Assembly (NCBI GenBank): GCA_943350635.1
Contig: CALRAI010000008.1
Location: forward strand, 1-35,943
From: Candidatus Uhrbacteria bacterium
GTDB taxonomy: Bacteria > Patescibacteriota > Patescibacteriia > UBA9934
DNA: 35,943 nucleotides
Direction: 5' to 3'
The notes under the pieces: model-generated
What the model saw: only the letters and a program-made list of their open reading frames with translations
Told to the model about the DNA's origin: nothing
The model's database searches: none
Shown: piece by piece, positions 17,828 to 24,720 of the stretch
Position numbering within the stretch: the stretch's first letter is position 1
Layout of the letters: each line of letters opens with the position of its first letter
Program-made: the position numbers and the translations under genes

Positions 17828-19420
17828 ATGCCTCTCCCTCTCATGTTTGCCCTGATCGGCATTGTTGCCGGCAGCGCGATCGGTTACGTCCTTCGTGATA
17901 TTCGTGGAAAACAAAACGCAGAAAGCGCAGAAACCCGTGCCAGCGACATTCTCAAAAAAGCTCGTGCCGAAGAAGATCGCATGCTTCGGGAAGCACGAAC
18001 CAGCGAACAAAACATCATTCAATCAGCCCGCACTGCAGAACAGCAGCTCATTTTGGACGCCAAAGAACGCGCAATGAAGGTGGTTGAAGACGGAAAAGCA
18101 GAACTCAGCAAACACGAAGGCGAATTACGGGAATCTCAAACACGGATCGCGGATCGTGAACGTCGCTTTGACGAAACACTCCTCGATTTCGAAAACAAGA
18201 AAACCAAACTTGAAGAAGACAAGGAGAAACTCGTCGCCGTTCGTCTTGATGTCGACAAGTTAAAAGACGAGGCATTCGCAAAACTCCAGGCTGTTGCCGG
18301 CATGACAAAAGATGCTGCTGCAGAAGTCCTTTTCAAGCGCATCGAAGAAACCGAAACAGATGCATTGCTTTCCAGAATCCGCAAAATGGATCAAATCAGT
18401 GAAGACGAAGTTGAGGCAAAAGCCCGGAAAGTCCTTTCACTCGCAATAAGCAAATTCGCGAGCAGCCAAGTGGTCGATGCCACAACAACGTTCGTCGATC
18501 TCCCAAGCGACGACATGAAAGGCCGAATTATTGGAAAGGAAGGTCGTAATATCAAAACATTGGAACATCTTACCGGCTGTGAACTCATCATCGACGACAC
18601 GCCGAACTCGATTACGATCAGCGGATTCTCCCCTGTTCGTCGCCAAGTCGCAAAGCGTGCATTAGAAGCATTGCTCAAAGACGGTCGCATTCAACCTGCA
18701 AAAATTGAAGAAGCCATTAATGCTGCAAAACAAGAACTCGCAAAGGACATGCGCAAAGCCGGTGAAGATGCACTGTACGAGCTTGGCATTCCAGTTCCAA
18801 GCATCGATCCAAAACTCGTCGCCATTCTTGGACGTCTCAAATTCCGAACAAGCTACGGTCAAAACGTCCTCCAGCATTCTATCGAAGTTGCTCGTCTTTC
18901 CGGCATGATGGCCGAGGAACTTGGCGCCGACGTGTTCATTTGTAAAAAAGGTGGACTCTTTCACGACATCGGTAAGGCAGTGGATCATGACATGCAAGGC
19001 GCACACCCACAGATTGGCTACAACATCATGAAAAAGTTCGGGTTCCCAGAAGAACTGTGTTACCAGTCCATTGCACACCATGAAGACAAACCACGAACGC
19101 TTGAAGGCGTTATTGTGAAGGCTGCCGACGCAATTTCAGGCGCTCGACCAGGAGCACGCCGCAACAGCCTCGAAGAATATCTCCAGCGCCTTCAGGACCT
19201 AGAAATGACCGCATCCGGATTCCCTGGCGTGGAAAAAGTGTACGCAATTCAAGCTGGCCGCGAAGTTCGGGTATTTGTTCAGCCAGGAGTGGTGGACGAT
19301 CTTTCCGCACACAATCTTGCACGGGACATTGCAAAAAAGATTGAAGCAGATCTTACGTATCCTGGTGAAGTTCGCGTCACCATTATCCGCGAAACCCGAG
19401 TAACCGAGTACGCACGATAG
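17828..19420 (+). CDS. rny: Ribonuclease Y
   Basis: N-terminal TM and coiled coil, KH region GRIIGKEGRNIKTLEHLTG, HD domain (HSIEVARLSG, LFHDIGKAVD). Confidence 0.95.
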   Translation: MPLPLMFALIGIVAGSAIGYVLRDIRGKQNAESAETRASDILKKARAEEDRMLREARTSEQNIIQSARTAEQQLILDAKERAMKVVEDGKAELSKHEGELRESQTRIADRERRFDETLLDFENKKTKLEEDKEKLVAVRLDVDKLKDEAFAKLQAVAGMTKDAAAEVLFKRIEETETDALLSRIRKMDQISEDEVEAKARKVLSLAISKFASSQVVDATTTFVDLPSDDMKGRIIGKEGRNIKTLEHLTGCELIIDDTPNSITISGFSPVRRQVAKRALEALLKDGRIQPAKIEEAINAAKQELAKDMRKAGEDALYELGIPVPSIDPKLVAILGRLKFRTSYGQNVLQHSIEVARLSGMMAEELGADVFICKKGGLFHDIGKAVDHDMQGAHPQIGYNIMKKFGFPEELCYQSIAHHEDKPRTLEGVIVKAADAISGARPGARRNSLEEYLQRLQDLEMTASGFPGVEKVYAIQAGREVRVFVQPGVVDDLSAHNLARDIAKKIEADLTYPGEVRVTIIRETRVTEYAR

Positions 19421-19427
19421 AAAATCC

Positions 19428-19456
19428 TTGACGGTATTCTGAAATTCCGCTAAGAT
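19428..19456 (+). promoter_or_regulatory. Sigma70-like promoter for the HU gene
   Basis: TTGACG (19428-19433), 17-bp spacer, TAAGAT (19451-19456), 37 bp before the HU start. Confidence 0.65.
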
Positions 19457-19492
19457 AAGCGCATTCATTCGACCTTGTCCTTACATTTTTCT

Positions 19493-19783
19493 ATGAATAA
19501 GGCAGAACTTGCGCTTCGTCTTTCAGAAAAACTCAATGTTCCAAAGAAAGCCGCAGAAGAGATTGTTGAATCTTTCGAAGCGATTGTTACCCAAGCATTG
19601 CTCAACGGCGACGAAGTCACCATTGCAGGATTCGGCACCTTCTCTGCCCGCACTCGTTCTGCTCGCATGGGAGTAAACCCCCGCAACCCCTCAGAGAAAA
19701 TCCAAGTCCCTGCCGTCCGCGTACCAAAATTCAAAGCCGGAAAGGCATTGAAGGATGCGCTCAAAGGCAAACTTACATCATAA
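19493..19783 (+). CDS. HU family DNA-binding protein
   Basis: MNKAELALRLSEKLNVPKKAAEEIVESF...GFGTFSARTRSARMGVNPRNPSEKIQVPAVRVPKFKAGKALKDAL. Confidence 0.95.
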   Translation: MNKAELALRLSEKLNVPKKAAEEIVESFEAIVTQALLNGDEVTIAGFGTFSARTRSARMGVNPRNPSEKIQVPAVRVPKFKAGKALKDALKGKLTS

Positions 19784-19790
19784 GACACAG

Positions 19791-19829
19791 AAAAAGACCA
19801 TCCAGAGCTTCAGCGAGGATGGTCTTTTT
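19791..19829. terminator. Bidirectional intrinsic terminator
   Basis: AAAAAGACCATCC...GGATGGTCTTTTT, 13-bp stem with A and T tracts, between convergent genes. Confidence 0.9.
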
Positions 19830-19842
19830 CATTGCCAAATTT

Positions 19843-20934
19843 TTATTCTGCCGGAAAGATGTCAGTCCACTGTGGAAGATCGATAATGCGGAGGTCTGCA
19901 GCTGGAATATTCACCTGAATTTGCTCATCTGGACACCGAGAAACAAGAAGCGTGGCAATACATTCCTCAAGCGTCCCCTCCTTCTTCCAAGACATTTCTC
20001 GAAAATCGGTATACGACTGGATCCCACTTTTGTCTTGGCGCACCGATATTCTAGGAATTAAGGCGACTTTTGGATCGCTTCCCTTTCCTCCAAACTTAGC
20101 CCAATACTTCTCAAAGAAACCAAGAACTTCAGCACGTTCACCGTCGGTAAGATTTGGATACTCCCTTTGTTCTGCAATTGCGTGCGCATCTTTACCTGTA
20201 TTCTTTTGAACCCAAGTCTCAATATTTCTTCGAGCAGATGCGTAGTCCCGTTTATGAAATGCCTTTTTGTCGTATGGTGCGCTCATGCCAATATGCCAAC
20301 CTTCGCAAACAAACTGAGCAAACCACTCTGGAGAAACAACTCCATAACGATATATGTTGTCGATGCAATCGCCGATTGATGTCTTGCCTTCGCTATTGAT
20401 GTCGCCCCATCCTAAAAGCATGGGCGTGCCAACACCTCGTCCAATCGTCATGATTCGCTTCAGTTCATCCCAATCCCAAGCTCGAGTTCCAGGATCAAGT
20501 CCCTGTTGACGAATCTGCTCAGAAAATGATCCATTAAACGAATGAAACACAAACCCATTGGTAAAAAACTTCTCAGAGATATATTGAACGATTGCGTTCG
20601 CAGAATCATCGGCTTCCACTTCCTTCAAAGCAATTTCTTCCGCAATTCGGTGAATCAGCAAAGAACTTTTCCGCATCCCTAATTCATAATTATTCCCAAG
20701 ACATTCTTCGTTCTGCTTCAAATCTCGAAGGTATGGCGCCACACTTGTAGCTTGCGGAAAGAGGATCCAAAACTCAATAATTACACCAATCACCGATTCG
20801 CGGTATTTTTCGGAAAACTCACCAATCGCCTCAAGAGTTTCTTGCGAATTCAAAAGTGCGGACAATCGCCTTTCCTGATCTTCTCGTTCCGAAATCTTTT
20901 CTCCGGGAAGCTCTACAACAGATTCAAACGACAT
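19843..20934 (-). CDS. Hypothetical protein, possibly ART/PARP-fold related
   Basis: Intact 363-aa ORF with FVFHSFNGSFSEQIRQQGLDP, resembling the H-G-[ST]...I...GL.P pattern of ART-like folds. Confidence 0.6.
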   Translation of the reverse strand: MSFESVVELPGEKISEREDQERRLSALLNSQETLEAIGEFSEKYRESVIGVIIEFWILFPQATSVAPYLRDLKQNEECLGNNYELGMRKSSLLIHRIAEEIALKEVEADDSANAIVQYISEKFFTNGFVFHSFNGSFSEQIRQQGLDPGTRAWDWDELKRIMTIGRGVGTPMLLGWGDINSEGKTSIGDCIDNIYRYGVVSPEWFAQFVCEGWHIGMSAPYDKKAFHKRDYASARRNIETWVQKNTGKDAHAIAEQREYPNLTDGERAEVLGFFEKYWAKFGGKGSDPKVALIPRISVRQDKSGIQSYTDFREMSWKKEGTLEECIATLLVSRCPDEQIQVNIPAADLRIIDLPQWTDIFPAE

Positions 20935-20955
20935 AACGCTTCTGAAGACAAACTC

Positions 20956-21162
20956 CTACGGTGTAACGATGATCACCTTGGTGAGGAAATACGCCAAGAT
21001 CAGCGCGATGCCAATGCCCATGATAATCATCGCCACGTTGAAAATGGCGCGAGCATCCTTGTCGTCGTTAATAAATCCAAGAAAAATGTACCCCGCAAAA
21101 CCAACAATCAGCAGTAGTGGAAAACCAGTTAAAACAATCCCGGCAAGAAGAAGCATGGACAT
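20956..21162 (-). CDS. Small two-TM membrane protein
   Basis: MSMLLLAGIVLTGFPLLLIVGFAGYIFLGFINDDKDARAIFNVAMIIMGIGIALILAYFLTKVIIVTP. The upstream part of the listed ORF is translated tRNA-Arg. Confidence 0.65.
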   Translation of the reverse strand: MSMLLLAGIVLTGFPLLLIVGFAGYIFLGFINDDKDARAIFNVAMIIMGIGIALILAYFLTKVIIVTP

Positions 21163-21180
21163 ATTGCGTATAGTATAGCA

Positions 21181-21212
21181 GAAAAGAAAACGACCTCCGG
21201 ATAAGGAGATCG
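21181..21212 (-). terminator. Terminator of tRNA-Arg
   Basis: Minus strand ACGATCTCC-TTATCC-GGAGGTCGT-TTTCTTTTC. Confidence 0.75.
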
Positions 21213-21217
21213 TGTTC

Positions 21218-21294
21218 TGGTGCGAGCAGAGGGACTCGAACCCCCGACCCTTTGGTTCGAAGCCAAATGCTCTATCCAACTGAGCTATGCCCGC
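21218..21294 (-). tRNA. tRNA-Arg (anticodon TCG), CCA encoded
   Basis: GCGGGCATAGCTCAGTTGGATAGAGCATTTGGCTTCGAACCAAAGGGTCGGGGGTTCGAGTCCCTCTGCTCGCACCA folds as a cloverleaf with anticodon loop CTTCGAA. Confidence 0.97.
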
Positions 21295-21318
21295 ATTTTC
21301 CGCTAATATAACGACACA

Positions 21319-21362
21319 AGTGTACTCTTTATCTTGACCCTGGTCAAAAAATTGTGCATACT
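21319..21362. promoter_or_regulatory. Divergent tRNA promoters with palindromically arranged -35 boxes
   Basis: Plus: TTGACC (21334-21339), 17 bp, CATACT (21357-21362). Minus: TTGACC (21347-21342), 17 bp, TACACT (21324-21319). Confidence 0.65.
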
Positions 21363-21374
21363 CTTGGCTATTGG

Positions 21375-21493
21375 ACGCTCTCATTTTAGGCCAGTTTTGG
21401 TGCGCGACGAAGGCATGAGCGTCAAGACGTACTTCTCGGTACGTCGTCGATCATGCAGAGGAAGCAATCCAAAAATGGACAAAATGAGTGCGT
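21375..21493 (+). ncRNA. Structured hairpin element, copy 1, in the presumed tRNA-Lys leader
   Basis: Outer arms ACGCTCTCATTTT / AAAATGAGTGCGT (one mismatch), inner stems GCATGA/TCATGC and GACGTAC-TTCTCG-GTACGTC. Similar to 22828-22930 on the other strand. Confidence 0.65.
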
Positions 21494-21500
21494 TCAACAC

Positions 21501-21575
21501 GCATCGGTAGCTCAGCGGTAGAGCAGGTGACTCTTAATCACTTGGTCGTGGGTTCGAATCCCGCCCGGTGCACCA
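21501..21575 (+). tRNA. tRNA-Lys (anticodon CTT), CCA encoded
   Basis: GCATCGGTAGCTCAGCGGTAGAGCAGGTGACTCTTAATCACTTGGTCGTGGGTTCGAATCCCGCCCGGTGCACCA, anticodon loop CTCTTAA. Confidence 0.96.
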
Positions 21576-21609
21576 AAAAATCAGGAACCATTGCGGTTCC
21601 TGATTTTTT
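21575..21609. terminator. Bidirectional terminator between tRNA-Lys and rnc
   Basis: AAAAAATCAGGAACC-ATTGC-GGTTCCTGATTTTTT, 15-bp perfect stem. Confidence 0.93.
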
Positions 21610-21621
21610 ATTATCGAACGC

Positions 21622-22314
21622 TTACCATCCCTTCTCTTTCAACGCATTCGCAGCGGCATCGATCTGGGCTTCTTGCTTGCTCGTTCCTTCCCCTTTCGCA
21701 ATGAGATCCTTTCCAAGATACGCGCCCATGATGAACGTCTTTTGATGATCTGGTCCCGACTCCTCCAACACTTTATAACTTGGCGTTACGGAGAGTCGTG
21801 ACTGTGCAGCTTCTTGAAACTTGCTCTTTGGATCGATGTACGACCGTTCGGCAATAATATCGCCAAGTTTGGAAACGACATGTTTCAAAATAAACGTCTT
21901 CGACAAATCCCATCCAAAGTCGAGATAGATCGCACCAATAATCGCTTCCATGGCATTCGCCAAAATGTACCGTCGTGCTTTGGAATTGGAATCTTTTTCT
22001 TCCCCACGAGAAAGATACAAGAACGGCTCAATACCGATTTCATGACCAATCACCGCCAAGCTATCCCCATTCACGATCGAGGATCGCCATGTGGTTAATT
22101 CACCTTCAGGATTTTCAAACGTGTTGTACAAATATTCGGTAACGACAAGCTCAAGCACTGCGTCCCCAAGAAACTCCAACCGCTCATTGTGCGCCAACGG
22201 AAAATCCGGATGCTCGTTCAAATACGAGCGATGAACAACAGCCTGCTCCAAATGTCCTCCCGCTTTTAACGGAATCTCTAAAATCTTCGCCAATGCCTCG
22301 ATATCTTTTTGCAT
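21622..22314 (-). CDS. rnc: Ribonuclease III
   Basis: HNERLEFLGDAVLELVV signature and a C-terminal dsRBD (GEGTSKQEAQIDAAANAL). Confidence 0.95.
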   Translation of the reverse strand: MQKDIEALAKILEIPLKAGGHLEQAVVHRSYLNEHPDFPLAHNERLEFLGDAVLELVVTEYLYNTFENPEGELTTWRSSIVNGDSLAVIGHEIGIEPFLYLSRGEEKDSNSKARRYILANAMEAIIGAIYLDFGWDLSKTFILKHVVSKLGDIIAERSYIDPKSKFQEAAQSRLSVTPSYKVLEESGPDHQKTFIMGAYLGKDLIAKGEGTSKQEAQIDAAANALKEKGW

Positions 22315-22316
22315 AG

Positions 22317-22811
22317 TTATTCCGCAATCAATTCAGGAGATGCACCACGAGCACTCTCTTTAGGTTTTTCGATATCTGCTTCTTTAATCTCCCCCTTCGC
22401 CGTCATATCCTTCAAAATCGCGCCCAAAACACCGTTCACAAATTTCCCAGAAGCTTCTCCACCAAATTTCTTTCCAAGCTCAATAGCTTCATTAATCGCA
22501 ACCTTCGAAGGAATCGAGGCATCGAATCGCAACTCATACACACCTAAACGGAGAATATTCCGATCGATGATGGTTATCGTGTCCATGGTCCAGTTTGGCA
22601 TGAACGCGTTCACCATTCCGTCAATCTCAACAACCCGACCAATAATTTCCTCCACCTGCTTTTCCACATATCCCCCGTCGTCGAACTTTGGCGCAAATTC
22701 CTCACGTACCAATGAAACAACCTCCGGAAGCCGAACATTCTCCTTTCCGCGAAAATCCCACTCGTACAAAACCTGCATTGCCATTGTTCTCGCTAAATGA
22801 CGATTCGACAT
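22317..22811 (-). CDS. nusB: Transcription antitermination factor NusB
   Basis: MSNRHLARTMAMQVLYEWDFRG...ILRLGVYELRFDASIPSKVAINEAIELGKKFGGEASGKFVNGVLGAI. Confidence 0.93.
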   Translation of the reverse strand: MSNRHLARTMAMQVLYEWDFRGKENVRLPEVVSLVREEFAPKFDDGGYVEKQVEEIIGRVVEIDGMVNAFMPNWTMDTITIIDRNILRLGVYELRFDASIPSKVAINEAIELGKKFGGEASGKFVNGVLGAILKDMTAKGEIKEADIEKPKESARGASPELIAE

Positions 22812-22827
22812 AGATGGACGACAAACG

Positions 22828-22930
22828 CATTTGGCCTATTTTCGACTCAGATCATCAGAAATTTCCTCAACGTACCAAGAAGTACGTCTCGGAAACTTTC
22901 CTCGATCTTCATCGAAACTAGCCTCAAATG
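22828..22930 (-). ncRNA. Structured hairpin element, copy 2, 16 nt upstream of nusB
   Basis: Minus strand CATTTGAGGCTAGTTTCGATG...GAGACGTACTTCTTGGTACGTTGAGG...TCGAAAATAGGCCAAATG. Nested stems; shared blocks with copy 1. Confidence 0.65.
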
Positions 22931-22964
22931 CCTTAGTCGTATAAAAGTATTCAGAGTATACCCA

Positions 22965-22996
22965 AAAATCACAAAGCCCGCCAAACGGCAGGCCTT
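22965..22996 (-). terminator. Terminator of rpmF
   Basis: Minus strand GCCTGCC-GTTT-GGCGGGC-TTTGTGATTTTT. Confidence 0.7.
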
Positions 22997-23005
22997 GATG
23001 AATAC

Positions 23006-23302
23006 TTACGCGTGATCGTGACCTTCGTGACCAGGCTGACTGGACGTCTTTTTTGCCTTGGTTGGCTTGGCTACCTTTGGTGCCTTTGCCTTTACCGCCT
23101 TTGCAACAGCCTTCTTTACTGCTGCAGCGCCTTGCTTTGCAACGGTACGATCGCCGTATGCACCGCAGTTCTTACATGCACGATGCTGGAGCAAGATTGC
23201 TTCACATTTTGCACAAACCGCAACCTGCTGTGGCTTTAGTGCATGGTGCGAACGACGACGACGAACCTTAGAACGTGAGCTTCGAAATGACGGCAATGGC
23301 AT
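23006..23302 (-). CDS. rpmF: Ribosomal protein bL32 with a long Ala/Lys-rich, His-terminated tail
   Basis: SKVRRRRSHHALKPQQVAVCAKCEAILLQHRACKNCGAYGDR with two CxxC motifs, then a tail ending GHEGHDHA. Confidence 0.88.
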   Translation of the reverse strand: MPLPSFRSSRSKVRRRRSHHALKPQQVAVCAKCEAILLQHRACKNCGAYGDRTVAKQGAAAVKKAVAKAVKAKAPKVAKPTKAKKTSSQPGHEGHDHA

Positions 23303-23344
23303 AGGGGTAGGTGAAGAATGCGCAAAGGATAGCGAAATACGGCT

Positions 23345-24634
23345 TTGACGTCAAGCCAGAAATCAGGCTATTGTCTTGTGCCGCTGCATCTGTCGCGGTA
23401 CACCCCAACAGAGCAAAATGCTCATTCAGAGGTTACTTTGCCCCTCAAGTTCCCGCCACTTCCTACCTGTCATGCTTCGGGCACTGCCAAAGACCGTAAT
23501 GGTGACACCACCGAAATCGGCCCTCATGACGTCTTCGGGCGCTTCGACCCGTTCGGGCATGTGCTCACACCGGTCGCCACCGGCCACCACAAGATCGGCA
23601 CGGTGCTCGTGCAGGACGACCGCAAAGCACGGCGTCGGCACAACATCCCCGTAGACCACGCCGTTCCACCGTCGTGCATCTTCCGCAACGTCTACGACAC
23701 TATCTTCGACGCAGCCCGCGGGCTGAGTCGCGGCCCGGTGAAGTACGACGCAGTGGAAGTGCCCGTCATCACAAAGGTGGAAGGCGCCGTCAGCCAGCTC
23801 TACACACGCCATCTTCTCATCGATGCTCACGATCCAGCGCAAGCTGCCGCGTGGCGCGAGCGGACGATGCGCGCCGTGAACGATCGGAGTGGCCGCGTGA
23901 ACATCGAGCGTGCGTCGCTGGTGTGTCTCATGGTGGAACGCCTGCTGCGCGAGCGGTTTGGTGACATCACCGTGAAGCGCTGTCGCATGAGCAAGAACAC
24001 CGCCGCAGTGGTGGATGTGCTCAAGATGCTCATCAGCCTCACGAACACCATGGATCGCGTGGCGTTCCAAGCGTTCAACTCCAATCCGCTCACCGGGGAA
24101 CCGGGGAACGTGATCCGGCAGGACAACGCCGCACGCTTCTGGCGCGAACACGCCACAAGCCTGCAACAGCACCAGATCCGCCCGTTCGGGAACTGGTTCT
24201 ACCCCATGACGGTGGCCCTCGGTCGCGCAGCGCAGGCAATGGACGACGGCAAGATCGACGTTGTGCGCAACAACATGCAGATCATTCAGGCAGTCGCGGC
24301 TGTGGCAAAAGGCCGCATTGCGGTGGAGCGTGTGCTCGCCCCTGTAGCCGAGATGCACGACATGTCACGACGCGTGAGCAACGACGACGTGGCGTTTCGA
24401 TCCTTCAGCGAGAGCTGGGCAGCCAACGAATGCGCGACGGTGTTAGAAGAATGGGAAACGGTACACGGCCCTCATGCCGCACCGCTCTCCGCAACCGACA
24501 CCGTGAACGCCATCACGCAGATCCTGCGGGTTGCGCACTCCGGACTGGTCGCGAACAACGTCACCTGGGGATACGATGCGCTGAAAGATGCCGCAACGCG
24601 CCTCGAGCGTCGCATCGTACTTCCAAGCGCGTAA
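23345..24634 (+). CDS. Large hypothetical protein of unknown family; start uncertain
   Basis: Long ORF in a visibly GC-richer stretch. A possible promoter (TTGACG ~18 bp TATTGT, about 23346-23375) lies inside the 5' end of the listed ORF, so the real start is probably downstream. Confidence 0.6.
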   Translation: MTSSQKSGYCLVPLHLSRYTPTEQNAHSEVTLPLKFPPLPTCHASGTAKDRNGDTTEIGPHDVFGRFDPFGHVLTPVATGHHKIGTVLVQDDRKARRRHNIPVDHAVPPSCIFRNVYDTIFDAARGLSRGPVKYDAVEVPVITKVEGAVSQLYTRHLLIDAHDPAQAAAWRERTMRAVNDRSGRVNIERASLVCLMVERLLRERFGDITVKRCRMSKNTAAVVDVLKMLISLTNTMDRVAFQAFNSNPLTGEPGNVIRQDNAARFWREHATSLQQHQIRPFGNWFYPMTVALGRAAQAMDDGKIDVVRNNMQIIQAVAAVAKGRIAVERVLAPVAEMHDMSRRVSNDDVAFRSFSESWAANECATVLEEWETVHGPHAAPLSATDTVNAITQILRVAHSGLVANNVTWGYDALKDAATRLERRIVLPSA

Positions 24635-24660
24635 CCACAACACCAACACGAACGAATACG

Positions 24661-24706
24661 AAGAGCCCTCCCGAACCCCGCAATAGCAGGGCAAAGGAGG
24701 GCTCTT
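24661..24706. terminator. Bidirectional terminator between convergent genes
   Basis: AAGAGCCCTCC...GGAGGGCTCTT, 11-bp perfect stem. Confidence 0.75.
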
Positions 24707-24720
24707 TCGCGTTTCATCAT

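Noticed and set aside
20956-21384. Full 142-aa minus ORF containing GIAQLDRAFGFEPKGRGFESL
   Set aside because: That segment is translated tRNA-Arg sequence; only the C-terminal 68-aa membrane protein is retained.
21488-21745. 85-aa plus ORF (IGSSAVEQVTLNHLVVGSNPARC...)
   Set aside because: Translated tRNA-Lys followed by antisense of rnc.
23426-24358. 310-aa minus ORF
   Set aside because: Antisense of the 23345 gene in GC-rich sequence; composition rich in His/Cys typical of a shadow ORF.
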